A stretch of DNA of 64,000 bases. Origin: an uncultured Roseobacter sp. (GTDB lineage: Bacteria > Pseudomonadota > Alphaproteobacteria > Rhodobacterales > Rhodobacteraceae). A model generated the notes under the pieces. It searched no databases, was not told where the DNA came from, and saw only the letters and a program-made list of their open reading frames with translations. A program made the position numbers and the translations under genes. The stretch lies in NCBI RefSeq assembly GCF_947496515.1, contig NZ_CANMDB010000009.1, positions 62,001 through 126,000 of the forward strand. Reading direction: 5' to 3'. Below, piece by piece: positions 8,068 through 16,113 of this stretch (position 1 is the stretch's first letter; every line of letters begins with the position of its first letter).

Positions 8068-9246
8068 TTAGCTCGGCGACATGCCGCGGAGGCGTTCGGA
8101 GCGTCGGCGGAGCAGTTCCACCACGGTCAGCAGCGCGATAGAGATGATCACCAGGATCGTGGCGACGGCCAGGATGGTGGGGCTGATCTGTTCGCGCAGG
8201 CCGGTGAACATTTGCCAGGGCAGGGTCTTTTGCCCCGCTGAGCCCACGAAGAGGACCACAACCACCTCGTCAAAGCTGGTGATGAAGGCGAAGAGACCAC
8301 CGGAGATCACCCCCGGCAGGATCAGCGGCATCTGCACGCGGAAGAACGTTGTCACCGGACCGGCGCCCATATTGGCGGCGGCACGGGTGAGCGAATTGTC
8401 GAAGCCCACCAGTGTGGCGGTGACGGTGATGATGACGAAGGGGATGCCCAAGGCGGCATGCGCGAGGACGACGCCGGTGTAGGTGCCCTGCAGACCGATG
8501 CGGCTGTAGAAGAAGTACATGCCAGCCGCCGAGATGATCAGGGGCACGATCATGGGTGAGATCAGGATCGCCATGATCGCGCGGCGGAAGGGGACGTGGG
8601 CCTGGCTAAGGCCGATAGCGGCCAGTGTACCAAAGGTGACGGAGAGCAGGGTCGCCATGGGGGCGATCTTGACCGAATTGGCCAGAGCACCTTGCCAGTC
8701 GGCGTTGGTGAAGAAGTCTTCGTAGTGTTTCAGCGAGTAGCCTGCTGGATCGAACCGCAGCATCTCCGGCGTGAAGGTGAAGAAATCCTCTGCGTTGAAG
8801 CTGAGAGGCATGACGACGAGGATCGGGGTGATCAGGAAGACCAGGATCGCACCGCAGATCACCCGAAACGTGTAGTGCCAGAGCACCTGACCGGGGGTGA
8901 GGTAGGGGGCGACGTAGGCACGGTATCGTCCTTCGTAGAGCCAGAAGGTGAACCAGCCGAAGAACCAGCCGAAGGCGGCTCCGATCAAACCCGCCGCGAT
9001 GCCGCTGAGGGCAAAGCCCGCGATGGCCATGACGAGGATGAGCACCCAACGGCTCGCGCTTTCCGCCTTGACCACCTGCGTGATCCCGAAAGCCGTGGCC
9101 GCCATGAGCAACGCCCCGGAAATGACCCCCAGGAACGAGCTGCCCTGAGCGGTGCCTACCAGCAAACCCGCAATCGCACCGGCGAGGGCCACGACAGGCA
9201 CGTAGAAGGAAACAGGCGTGCGGGAAATGGGGGTAAGGGCTGTCAT
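8068..9246 (-). CDS. Polyamine-type ABC transporter permease (PotC-like) with N-terminal extension
   Basis: A 392-residue inner-membrane permease. The C-terminal part (about 125-392) is a standard BPD_transp_1 domain of the PotC/PotI type, with a coupling-loop region LTRAAANMGAGPVTTFFRVQ. It is preceded by roughly 120 extra residues holding about three or four hydrophobic segments, so the protein is about 110-130 residues longer than usual PotC. It is the last gene of a minus-strand operon (aminotransferase, ATPase, binding protein, DUF1330, permease, permease) and starts four bases after its partner permease stops. Uptake of putrescine, spermidine or a related amine is inferred from the aminotransferase and ABC family. 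Confidence 0.9.
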   Translation of the reverse strand: MTALTPISRTPVSFYVPVVALAGAIAGLLVGTAQGSSFLGVISGALLMAATAFGITQVVKAESASRWVLILVMAIAGFALSGIAAGLIGAAFGWFFGWFTFWLYEGRYRAYVAPYLTPGQVLWHYTFRVICGAILVFLITPILVVMPLSFNAEDFFTFTPEMLRFDPAGYSLKHYEDFFTNADWQGALANSVKIAPMATLLSVTFGTLAAIGLSQAHVPFRRAIMAILISPMIVPLIISAAGMYFFYSRIGLQGTYTGVVLAHAALGIPFVIITVTATLVGFDNSLTRAAANMGAGPVTTFFRVQMPLILPGVISGGLFAFITSFDEVVVVLFVGSAGQKTLPWQMFTGLREQISPTILAVATILVIISIALLTVVELLRRRSERLRGMSPS

Positions 9247-9249
9247 CGG

Positions 9250-10890
9250 TCAGCCTCCGAGCTTGACGTTGTCGATGCCGACGATCCGGTCGTAGGCCCA
9301 GTAGAGCCCGAGCACCAGGGCGAGCAGGATGGTCCCCAGTGCCGCCGCCAGACCCCAGTTGAGTGAGCTGGAGATGTGATAGGCGATCCGGTTGGAGATG
9401 AAGGTACCGGTGGTGCCGCCCACAAGCTCGGGTGTGATGTAGTAGCCGATGGCGAGGATGAAGACGAGGATCGAGCCTGCGCCGATGCCGGGCACCGATT
9501 GCGGGAAGTAGACGCGCCAGAAGGCGGTCCAGTTGGTGGCGCCCAGCGATTTTGCGGCGCGCAGGTAGCTCGGCGGGATCGTCTTCATCACCGAGTAGAG
9601 CGGCAGGATCATGAAGGGCAGCAGGATATGGGTCATGGCGATGATCGTGCCGGTCTGATTGTTGATGAGCGCGAGGCGACTGTCATCGGCCACCAGCCCG
9701 AGCCAGACCAGCGTGTCGTTCACCACGCCCTGCTGCTGCAACATGACCTTCCAGGCGGAGGTTCGCACCAGCAGCGAGGTCCAGAAGGGCAAGAGCACCA
9801 GGATCATCAGCAGATTGGCCGTGCGCGCGGGCAGGTTGGCCAGAATCCAGGCGACCGGGTAGCCCAGCAGAATGCAGCTGCCGGTGATGGCCAGCGACAT
9901 GATCAGCGTGCGGATGAAGAGCTTGATGTAGATCTGTTCGTCATCGGGTCGCATCTCCGGGCCATCGGGCGATTTCTTCATATCGACGGCGTTGAGAAAA
10001 TAGCCGGAGGTGAAATCGGGACTGTAGGTCTGGATCGTTTGCCAGACCTCGATGCTGTGCCAATCCTCGTCGATGTCCTCGAAAGCGGCGGCGTGATCGA
10101 CCGTTTCGAAATCGGGAACGGCTGACATGGCGACCAGGAGTTCTGCCGACCCCGGACCGCCGTAGCCGGAGAGATCCGGCGTCTGGATCAGATCGGTATA
10201 GAGGGCCGAGTACACCAGCTCCCACGGGTCTTCATCTGCGAGGTTGTCTTCATCCTCGCGCTGCACGAAATCCGCAAAGATCTGGAAAATCTCGGCTGTC
10301 TGCGGCAATAGCCCAGTGATCTCCTCTCGCGGTTCGAACGGTGGTTGGGGGTCATCTGATCCCTCGTCCCACTGGATCTGGGCTGCGTTCCAGTCGTCGC
10401 TGCCCATCAGCGCGTTCCAGGTCTCGCTGTCTTTCCAGAAATCATCGAGGTCCTCGAACTGGTCCTGATAGACTTCGCCGATGTCATCGACGCGCCGCCC
10501 GGATTTGCGGAAGAGCGAGGATACGCCCGACAGCTCGTAGTTCAGCCGGGATCCGAGGCGGGTGTGCAGCTTGCGCTCCTGCGCGACGAAGATGTCGGTG
10601 TAGAGCGCCTCGAATACCTCCGGGGGCGGTATCTCGCCGCTGTCGGCGTCCCAATCGGCCAGTGTTTCGGTGGTGCGGGGCAGCGTGTCGGAGACGATCT
10701 GGTTTTCGACCGAGCGAAAGAGCATATCCGCAATCGGCGCGATGAACGTCACCATGATAAAGATCAGCAGCGGTGCGATCAGCGCCAGCGCGCGCAGTTT
10801 CTGCCGCCGCAGGGCGCGGTTCAGGCTGGATTTGAGCGGCCTGCCATCTGCGGCCAGCATGGGCCCGCTCTGATCTGTGATGTCTGCCAT
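9250..10890 (-). CDS. Polyamine-type ABC transporter permease (PotB-like) with large extracytoplasmic insertion
   Basis: A 546-residue inner-membrane permease, against about 280-310 for ordinary PotB/PotH. After a cytoplasmic N-terminus and TM1 (LALIAPLLIFIMVTFIAP, about residues 36-55), an acidic hydrophilic stretch of about 260 residues precedes the remaining membrane segments, which start near residue 328 (LFIRTLIMSLAITGSCILLG). The EAA-type coupling loop is LRAAKSLGATNWTAFWRVYF. By the usual PotB topology the insertion would be periplasmic. The ATG overlaps the DUF1330 stop by one base. It works with the neighbouring permease, ATPase and binding protein. Confidence 0.9.
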   Translation of the reverse strand: MADITDQSGPMLAADGRPLKSSLNRALRRQKLRALALIAPLLIFIMVTFIAPIADMLFRSVENQIVSDTLPRTTETLADWDADSGEIPPPEVFEALYTDIFVAQERKLHTRLGSRLNYELSGVSSLFRKSGRRVDDIGEVYQDQFEDLDDFWKDSETWNALMGSDDWNAAQIQWDEGSDDPQPPFEPREEITGLLPQTAEIFQIFADFVQREDEDNLADEDPWELVYSALYTDLIQTPDLSGYGGPGSAELLVAMSAVPDFETVDHAAAFEDIDEDWHSIEVWQTIQTYSPDFTSGYFLNAVDMKKSPDGPEMRPDDEQIYIKLFIRTLIMSLAITGSCILLGYPVAWILANLPARTANLLMILVLLPFWTSLLVRTSAWKVMLQQQGVVNDTLVWLGLVADDSRLALINNQTGTIIAMTHILLPFMILPLYSVMKTIPPSYLRAAKSLGATNWTAFWRVYFPQSVPGIGAGSILVFILAIGYYITPELVGGTTGTFISNRIAYHISSSLNWGLAAALGTILLALVLGLYWAYDRIVGIDNVKLGG

Positions 10891-11177
10891 TATACGCCTT
10901 CCAACACGATGATCGTGCCCTCGGAAGCGGCCTGTCGGATCTTCATGTTTTCCTGATAGTCAGGGTCGTTGTAGAAGGCGAGCGCGTCCGCGTAGGACGG
11001 AAATTCGATGATCACATGCCGGTCGTGGCTGGTGCCTTCGAGGATCCGGGAGGTGCCCCCGCGGGTCAGGAATTTGCCACCATGGCGCGGCACCAACTCA
11101 TCATTGCGCGCCGAGTAGGGCTGATAGCTTTCCGCATCGTGCAGGTCGACATGACCGATGATGTAGCCTTTGGGCAT
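10890..11177 (-). CDS. DUF1330 family protein
   Basis: A 95-residue soluble protein of the DUF1330 dimeric alpha/beta-barrel type: MPKGYIIGHVDLHDAESY at the start, RHGGKFLTRGG in the centre, EFPSYADALAFYNDPDYQ near the end, then IVLEGV. The ATG at 11177 follows a GGAG ribosome site. The stop overlaps the permease ATG by one base, so it is translated with the transporter. Its biochemical role is unknown. Placement between the binding protein and the permeases suggests a function tied to the transported compound, perhaps as an oxygenase-like or ligand-binding barrel. Confidence 0.87.
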   Translation of the reverse strand: MPKGYIIGHVDLHDAESYQPYSARNDELVPRHGGKFLTRGGTSRILEGTSHDRHVIIEFPSYADALAFYNDPDYQENMKIRQAASEGTIIVLEGV

Positions 11178-11198
11178 GGGGCGTCTCCGTCGGGATTG

Positions 11199-11230
11199 GA
11201 ACGGGGCCAACCGCGGCCCCGTTCTTTTTT
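11199..11230 (-). promoter_or_regulatory. Intercistronic stem-loop after the binding-protein gene
   Basis: A perfect 10-bp stem (GAACGGGGCC at 11199-11208 with GGCCCCGTTC at 11215-11224, 6-nt loop) lies between the binding-protein stop and the DUF1330 start. On the minus strand there is no T-run after it, so partial termination or mRNA 3'-end protection is more likely than full termination. Six Ts follow on the plus strand, so it could also stop antisense transcription. Confidence 0.6.
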
Positions 11231-11248
11231 ATCCGCCGTGGCAGTGGC

Positions 11249-12361
11249 TTATTGAGCCAGCCACGCCTGGAATTTGGCGTCCAGATCATCACGGTAGTCC
11301 GCCCACCATTCGTAGTTGTTCACGAATGTGTTTTCCGCGTTGTTGGGATCGGTTGGCATATGGGGTGCCATGTCGATGCCAAGCTCCGCGTGCTGACCGA
11401 CCAGGGGTGCCGAAGATGCGCGCGCGGGGCCGTAGCTGATGTATTTGGCCTGATCCGCCAGACGTTGCGTGTCAGTGGCGAACTTCAGATAGTCCATCAC
11501 GCGGGCAAGACGCTCGTCCGACAGACCGGTGGGGACGACCCAGCCGTCCAGATCAAACATCTGCCAGTCCCAGGCCATGCCAACCGGCTGACCCTGCTCT
11601 GCGATGACCGAGAACAGACGCCCGTTGAAGGTGGAGCCCATGAAGATCTCGCCATCGGCCAGAAGCTGGGGTGTCTCGGCACCGGCGGACCACCAGATTG
11701 TCTCATCCTTGATGGTGTCCAGCTTGGCAAAGGCCTGTGCCTGACCTTCTTCGGTCTCCAGCACGTCATAGACGTCCTCGTAGGCCACGCCGTCACACAA
11801 CAGCGCCCATTCCATATTGGCGATCGGGCGCTTGTTGAGCGCGCGTTTGCCGGGGTACTTCTCGATCTCGAACACGTCACAGGCCGAGGTGGGTGGCTCT
11901 ACACCTTCTGGCACCATATCGGTACGGTAGCCGAAAGTGGTGGAGAAGACGATCTGCGGAATAAAGCAATCCGATGCGATCGTATCGCCAAAGTCGTCCG
12001 AGGCAGAGGTGCCATCGGGTGCCGCGGCGAGCACTTCGTCGTGGTCAATCTCCATCGCCAGCCCCTCGTCACAGAGCCGGATGGCATCGGCGGCTTCCAC
12101 GTCCACCAGATCCCAGGTGATGTTGCCAGCCTCGTTCATGGCGCGCAGCTTGGCGACCGCTTCGGGCGAGCTTTCATCGTTGATGATGGTGATGCCGGTA
12201 TCCGCCATGTAGGGGTCGTGATACGCTTTTTGTTGCGAGTTGGAGTAGGCGCCGCCCCAGCTGACAATCGTCATCTCGGATGCCATGTGGCCGTCGGCGA
12301 GCGCCACACCACTGGCAACCGTCAGCGCGGTGGAGGCCAAAAGTGTCTTGGTCAGTTTCAT
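11249..12361 (-). CDS. Polyamine-type ABC transporter periplasmic substrate-binding protein
   Basis: A 370-residue exported binding protein. The signal peptide is MKLTKTLLASTALTVASG with cleavage near ALADG (residue 23). The mature part begins MTIVSWGGAYSNSQQ, as in PotD-like family 1 extracellular proteins, and contains ITWDLVDVEAADAIRLCDEG and GSTFNGRLFSVIAEQGQPVG. It lies between the ATPase and DUF1330 genes on the minus strand. A strong stem-loop follows it, an arrangement that usually lets the binding protein be made in excess over the permeases. The ligand is inferred to be a polyamine or related amine from the family and the linked transaminase. Confidence 0.92.
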   Translation of the reverse strand: MKLTKTLLASTALTVASGVALADGHMASEMTIVSWGGAYSNSQQKAYHDPYMADTGITIINDESSPEAVAKLRAMNEAGNITWDLVDVEAADAIRLCDEGLAMEIDHDEVLAAAPDGTSASDDFGDTIASDCFIPQIVFSTTFGYRTDMVPEGVEPPTSACDVFEIEKYPGKRALNKRPIANMEWALLCDGVAYEDVYDVLETEEGQAQAFAKLDTIKDETIWWSAGAETPQLLADGEIFMGSTFNGRLFSVIAEQGQPVGMAWDWQMFDLDGWVVPTGLSDERLARVMDYLKFATDTQRLADQAKYISYGPARASSAPLVGQHAELGIDMAPHMPTDPNNAENTFVNNYEWWADYRDDLDAKFQAWLAQ

Positions 12362-12481
12362 GTATTTCTCCCAGTTATCTGCCCGTTCAGGTGTCTAAGG
12401 CGGGAGGGCCACGGGCTTGGCCTGCGCCTCGTCATTCATCGCGCCCGCGGGACGGACACGACAGTTTTGGTGCATGCGCCC

Positions 12482-13582
12482 TCAGGCGTCCAAGGCACGG
12501 CAGTCTTCCGGCAACCAGCCGATTTTCAGCTTTTCGCCCGGCTTGAGCCTTGCCTGATCGGGTGCATTGCGGCATTTCATCACGAAGCTGTCGCTGCCCG
12601 CAACCCGAAGTCGGGTGCGAAAGACGTCACCCATATAGATGAATTCCAGCACTTCGGCGTCGAGCATGTGCGCCTGATCGCTGAGCCGGTCGGGCTTGTA
12701 TTCGACCCGCTCGGGCCGGATGGAAACACGGGTGCGCTCCCCCACGGCAGAGACGTTCACGGGCTTTGCAGTGATCAATTCACCATCGTCCAGCTGGACG
12801 AGCGCATGGCCATTCTGGATCTCCTTGACCACGCCTTCCAGCGTGTTGTTCTCGCCAATGAACTGCGCCACGAAGCTGTTCTCCGGCGCTTCATAAAGCT
12901 GATCGGGCGGGGCGAGCTGCTGAATGCGCCCGTCGTCAAACACCGCGACCCGATCCGACATTGTCAGCGCCTCGGTCTGGTCGTGGGTGACGTAGACGAC
13001 TGTGATGCCCAGATCATGCGCCAGATTGGTGATCTCGAACTGCAGGGTCTCGCGCAGCTGCTTGTCGAGCGCGCCCAGCGGCTCATCCATGAGAACCAGC
13101 TCCGGCTCGAACACCAGCGCACGGGCCAGCGCGATCCGTTGCTGCTGGCCACCTGACAGCTGGGCGGGCCGCCGTCCGGCGAAGCTGCCCATCTGGACCA
13201 TATCAAGGGCGCGTTTCACCTTGGCCTCGCGGTCGGATTTGCCCATTTTGCGGACTTCCAGCGGAAAGGACAGGTTTTCCGCCACCGTCATATGCGGAAA
13301 CAGCGCATAGTTCTGGAACACCATGCCGATACCGCGTTTGTGCGGCGGGATGTTGTTGATCGACTTCCCCGCGAGGCGAATGTCACCGTGGGTTGCCGTC
13401 TCAAAGCCTGCGAGCATCATCAGACAGGTGGTCTTGCCGGATCCCGATGGCCCCAGCATCGTCAGGAACTCGCCTTTCGGCATGGACAGGTTGAGATCTT
13501 TCACGACGAGGTTTTCCCCGTCATAGCTCTTCTGCACGCGTTCGAATTCAACGAAGGCGCTGTCGCTTTTTATGTCGGCCAA
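12482..13582 (-). CDS. Polyamine-type ABC transporter ATP-binding protein (PotA-like)
   Basis: A 366-residue cytoplasmic ATPase. Walker A is [10 protein letters not shown] (about 43-52), the ABC signature is [15 protein letters not shown], Walker B is [12 protein letters not shown], and the switch His lies in [14 protein letters not shown]-terminal TOBE-like domain (about 280-366) includes [12 protein letters not shown] chose a TTG start because GGGGAG sits seven bases upstream and the protein then begins [13 protein letters not shown]. An in-frame extension to 13801 has no family counterpart. A 215-bp gap separates it from the aminotransferase, so it could have its own promoter. Confidence 0.92.
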   Translation of the reverse strand: MADIKSDSAFVEFERVQKSYDGENLVVKDLNLSMPKGEFLTMLGPSGSGKTTCLMMLAGFETATHGDIRLAGKSINNIPPHKRGIGMVFQNYALFPHMTVAENLSFPLEVRKMGKSDREAKVKRALDMVQMGSFAGRRPAQLSGGQQQRIALARALVFEPELVLMDEPLGALDKQLRETLQFEITNLAHDLGITVVYVTHDQTEALTMSDRVAVFDDGRIQQLAPPDQLYEAPENSFVAQFIGENNTLEGVVKEIQNGHALVQLDDGELITAKPVNVSAVGERTRVSIRPERVEYKPDRLSDQAHMLDAEVLEFIYMGDVFRTRLRVAGSDSFVMKCRNAPDQARLKPGEKLKIGWLPEDCRALDA

Positions 13583-13797
13583 AAGTGGCTCCCCGGTGGC
13601 TTCGGCGCGTTTCCGCCGTTGTTTGATCAAAAGTAACGCAAATTCAGCGGCAGGACGCAACCGGTTAACCTGCGCCGGGCGCGAATGCCGCGTCTCATGA
13701 TTGGTTAGGTTGCGTTCGCTGGGCAATTCCGCACCCCTCAAACGGGAACGGCGGGGCGCCTCACGAACGGCGTGCCCGAATCGCAGGGCAGTTACGA

Positions 13798-15195
13798 TCA
13801 AGCTGGCGGGGTCAGCAAGCCCTGCGCCTTGAGCTCCGCGTAGGTTTCATCCAGCGCAGTGCGGGCGCGCGTCATGAAGACGTCGATGTCTTCCGGCTCA
13901 ATGATCAGCGGGGGTGAGACGATCATCCGGTCGCCCACATGGCGCATCACCAGATTGTTTGCAAAACAGCGCTCGCGGCAGATCAGGCCCACCGTGCCTG
14001 TTGGCGCGGCGAACCTGGCGCGGCTCTCCTTGTCCGGGGTCAGCGGCAGCGACGCCATCATCCCCTTGATCGACAGGCCGCCCACCAGCGGGTGATCGGT
14101 CAGCCCCTCCAGCCCGGCCTTGAGCGCAGGCGCCCCGACCGTGCGTACCCGCTCGATGATCTGCTCTTCCTGCAGGATGCGCAGGTTTTCCAATGCCACT
14201 GCTGCAGCAACGGGATGGCCGGAATAGGTGTAGCCGTGGTTGAACTCCGCCGCCCCGATCACCTCTGCGATCTGGTCGCAAACGATGGAGCCGCCGATGG
14301 GCTGGTAGCCCGAACTCAGCCCCTTGGCGATGGTCATGATATGCGGTCGGATGCCCATGGTCTGGCTGCCGAACCAGTTGCCCGTCCGGCCAAAGCCGCA
14401 GATCACTTCATCCGCGATCAGCAGGATCTCGTACTTGTCGCAGATGCGCTGGACTTCGGGCCAGTAGCTGTCGGGCGGCACGATCACACCGCCTGCGCCC
14501 TGCACCGGTTCGGCGATGAAGGCGGCGACGTTCTGCTCTCCCAGCTCTTCGATCTTGGCCTCCAGTTCGCGCGCACGGGCGAGGCCGAATTCCTCGGGGT
14601 TCATCTCGCCCCCTTCTGCCCACCAGTCGGGCTGGCCAATATGGTGAATGCCCGGGATCGGCATGCCGCCCTGCGCGTGCATGTAGCTCATGCCGCCCAG
14701 CGACCCCGACCCCATGGAGGACCCATGATAGGCGTTCTTGCGGCTGATGATATGGGTCTTGGCCGGTTTGCCCTTCTCTGCCCAGTAGGTGCGCACCATG
14801 CGGATGTTGGTGTCGTTCGCCTCAGACCCGGAGCCCGCGAAGAACACATGGTTCAGCCCTTCAGGTGCCAACCGGGCGATTTCCTGCGACAGCGCGATGG
14901 CGGGTACATGGGTCGTCATGAAAAACGTGTTGTAGTAGGGCAGCTCCATCATTTGACGGGCGGCGACCTCTGCCATCTCCTTGCGGCCGTAGCCGATGTT
15001 CACGCACCACAACCCTGCCATGCCATCAAGGATGCGGTTGCCATCGCTATCGGTGAGATACACGCCTTCGGCCCGGGTGATGACGCGCGCGCCCTTGTCC
15101 GCCAGCTCATCGTTGGTGGTGAAAGGGTGCATGTGGTGTGCGGCGTCCAGCGCCTGCAGCTCTGCCGTGGGCATGTGGTTGGTGATCAGGGACAT
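13798..15195 (-). CDS. spuC: Class III aminotransferase, SpuC-like (putrescine/omega-amine:pyruvate)
   Basis: A 465-residue PLP enzyme of the omega-transaminase group. PLP-binding features are GSGSEANDTN (phosphate cup), ADEVICGFGRTG with Asp262, and the Schiff-base Lys291 in MTIAKGLSSGYQPIG. The start HMPTAELQALDAAHHMHPFT is characteristic of SpuC-type putrescine-pyruvate aminotransferases. The ATG at 15195 follows GGAGG. It heads the minus-strand polyamine transporter genes, next to the FCD GntR regulator. Expected role: deaminate putrescine or a similar diamine to the aminoaldehyde. The exact amine is not provable from sequence, as close relatives use taurine, hypotaurine or beta-alanine. 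Confidence 0.85.
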   Translation of the reverse strand: MSLITNHMPTAELQALDAAHHMHPFTTNDELADKGARVITRAEGVYLTDSDGNRILDGMAGLWCVNIGYGRKEMAEVAARQMMELPYYNTFFMTTHVPAIALSQEIARLAPEGLNHVFFAGSGSEANDTNIRMVRTYWAEKGKPAKTHIISRKNAYHGSSMGSGSLGGMSYMHAQGGMPIPGIHHIGQPDWWAEGGEMNPEEFGLARARELEAKIEELGEQNVAAFIAEPVQGAGGVIVPPDSYWPEVQRICDKYEILLIADEVICGFGRTGNWFGSQTMGIRPHIMTIAKGLSSGYQPIGGSIVCDQIAEVIGAAEFNHGYTYSGHPVAAAVALENLRILQEEQIIERVRTVGAPALKAGLEGLTDHPLVGGLSIKGMMASLPLTPDKESRARFAAPTGTVGLICRERCFANNLVMRHVGDRMIVSPPLIIEPEDIDVFMTRARTALDETYAELKAQGLLTPPA

Positions 15196-15238
15196 GGCAG
15201 CCTCCGGCAGGGATGAGATGTGCAGCTGGCGCACAATA

Positions 15239-15251
15239 TGATCACATTATT
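15239..15251. promoter_or_regulatory. Motif TGATCACATTATT upstream of the aminotransferase
   Basis: This 13-mer just upstream of the aminotransferase (overlapping the GntR gene stop) resembles TGGTCATATTATG at 16059-16071 upstream of potF, sharing TG-R-TCA-Y-ATTAT. Both are in front of polyamine genes flanking one GntR gene, so they may be binding sites of that regulator or AT-rich promoter elements. Confidence 0.35.
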
Positions 15252-15957
15252 CCGTGTCAATCGAATCGCGCTGCGGCAGGTCGGTGGTGACGGCAGCGCG
15301 CACCTGACGCATGCCTTGGGCCACGTCCTGCCGCATCGCCTCGCCCGCCGCCTCGCTATCTCGTGCCGCGAGTGCTGTCAGTAATTCTGCATGCTTGTCC
15401 GGCAGGTTCAGCGTGCCGTAGCGCCCGCACACCACCCGGAGTGATGGCGCAAACCGAAGCCACAGGCGATCCACCGTTGTGGCCAGGATAGGCGCAGCGG
15501 CGCAATCGTAGAGCATCCGGTGAAAACGGTAGTTGTGGGTCAGATATCCGCGCACATCGCCTTTTGAGATGGCGTCATTCAGCGCGGTATCCTGCGCGTG
15601 CAGGCCGCCAAGCGCAGCGGTGTCGAGGCGCCCTGTCGCTTGCCGCGCGAGCTCTGGTTCCAGCGCTTGTCGCATGAAATCCAGTTGGTCGATGCAGGCG
15701 GTTGAAAGCTCTGGAACGATCACGCGGCGGTTGTCCAGCATGCTGAGCGCCCCGTCTGAGGTGAGCCGCCGGATCGCCTCGCGCACCGGCGTGGTGCCTG
15801 CGCCCAGATCCTTTCTGAGCCCTTGGATCGTCACCGCCTGACCAGGGGCGAGGTCGCCAAAAAGGATGCGGGCCCTGAGGTCTTCGTAGATCGTCTGATG
15901 GGCCGGTGCCTTCGGGCGGTCAGTCGCCGCAATCCGCGCCGGTTTCATGAGCGTCAT
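15247..15957 (-). CDS. GntR-family regulator, FCD (FadR-type) subfamily
   Basis: A 236-residue transcription factor. The N-terminal winged helix (about 20-90) includes HQTIYEDLRARILFGDLAPG and GTTPVREAIRRLTSDGAL. The C-terminal all-helical FCD effector domain (about 95-220) has candidate metal-ligand histidines in NYRFHRML and DKHAELL. It lies between two polyamine transport loci, upstream of the aminotransferase on the same strand and divergent from potF. A palindrome sits 26 bp upstream of its start, consistent with autoregulation. A polyamine or its catabolite as effector is a guess from context. Start 15957 is used; the ATG at 15948 is an alternative. Confidence 0.88.
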   Translation of the reverse strand: MTLMKPARIAATDRPKAPAHQTIYEDLRARILFGDLAPGQAVTIQGLRKDLGAGTTPVREAIRRLTSDGALSMLDNRRVIVPELSTACIDQLDFMRQALEPELARQATGRLDTAALGGLHAQDTALNDAISKGDVRGYLTHNYRFHRMLYDCAAAPILATTVDRLWLRFAPSLRVVCGRYGTLNLPDKHAELLTALAARDSEAAGEAMRQDVAQGMRQVRAAVTTDLPQRDSIDTE

Positions 15958-15983
15958 GGGTGTCGGATGATCCTATCTCGCAA

Positions 15984-15998
15984 TGCAGGCAGCCTGCA
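15984..15998. promoter_or_regulatory. 15-bp palindrome in the GntR-potF divergent region
   Basis: TGCAGGC-A-GCCTGCA is a perfect 7-bp inverted repeat around one base, 26 bp upstream of the GntR start and about 115 bp upstream of potF. Odd-length, centred palindromes of this size are typical GntR-family operators. A second dyad, TTGCTC-CGGT-GAGCAA, lies at 16039-16054. Confidence 0.5.
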
Positions 15999-16038
15999 CG
16001 CTTGCACAGCGCAGGCGCGCGTGAAAGCATAACCTACC

Positions 16039-16071
16039 TTGCTCCGGTGAGCAAAAATTGGTCATATTATG
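16039..16071 (+). promoter_or_regulatory. Dyad and TGGTCATATTATG motif upstream of potF
   Basis: A 6-bp inverted repeat (TTGCTC at 16039-16044, GAGCAA at 16049-16054) is followed by TGGTCATATTATG (16059-16071), 42 bp before the potF ATG. The AT-rich part could serve as the -10 region, and the motif is shared with the site upstream of the aminotransferase. Confidence 0.4.
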
Positions 16072-16113
16072 CGAGAACCGGGCCAACCCGGTCTACATCA
16101 ACGGGAGTATACC

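Noticed and set aside
8596-9366. Highly charged plus-strand frame over the first permease gene
   Set aside because: Asp/Glu/Arg/His-rich protein is the mirror of membrane-helix codons; no domain.
11252-13156. Open frame of 634 codons on the plus strand over the binding-protein and ATPase genes
   Set aside because: Complement of two genes with clear ABC motifs; composition is that of an antisense frame.
13939-15216. Open frame of 425 codons antisense to the aminotransferase
   Set aside because: The minus-strand frame has complete PLP enzyme motifs; this one has none.
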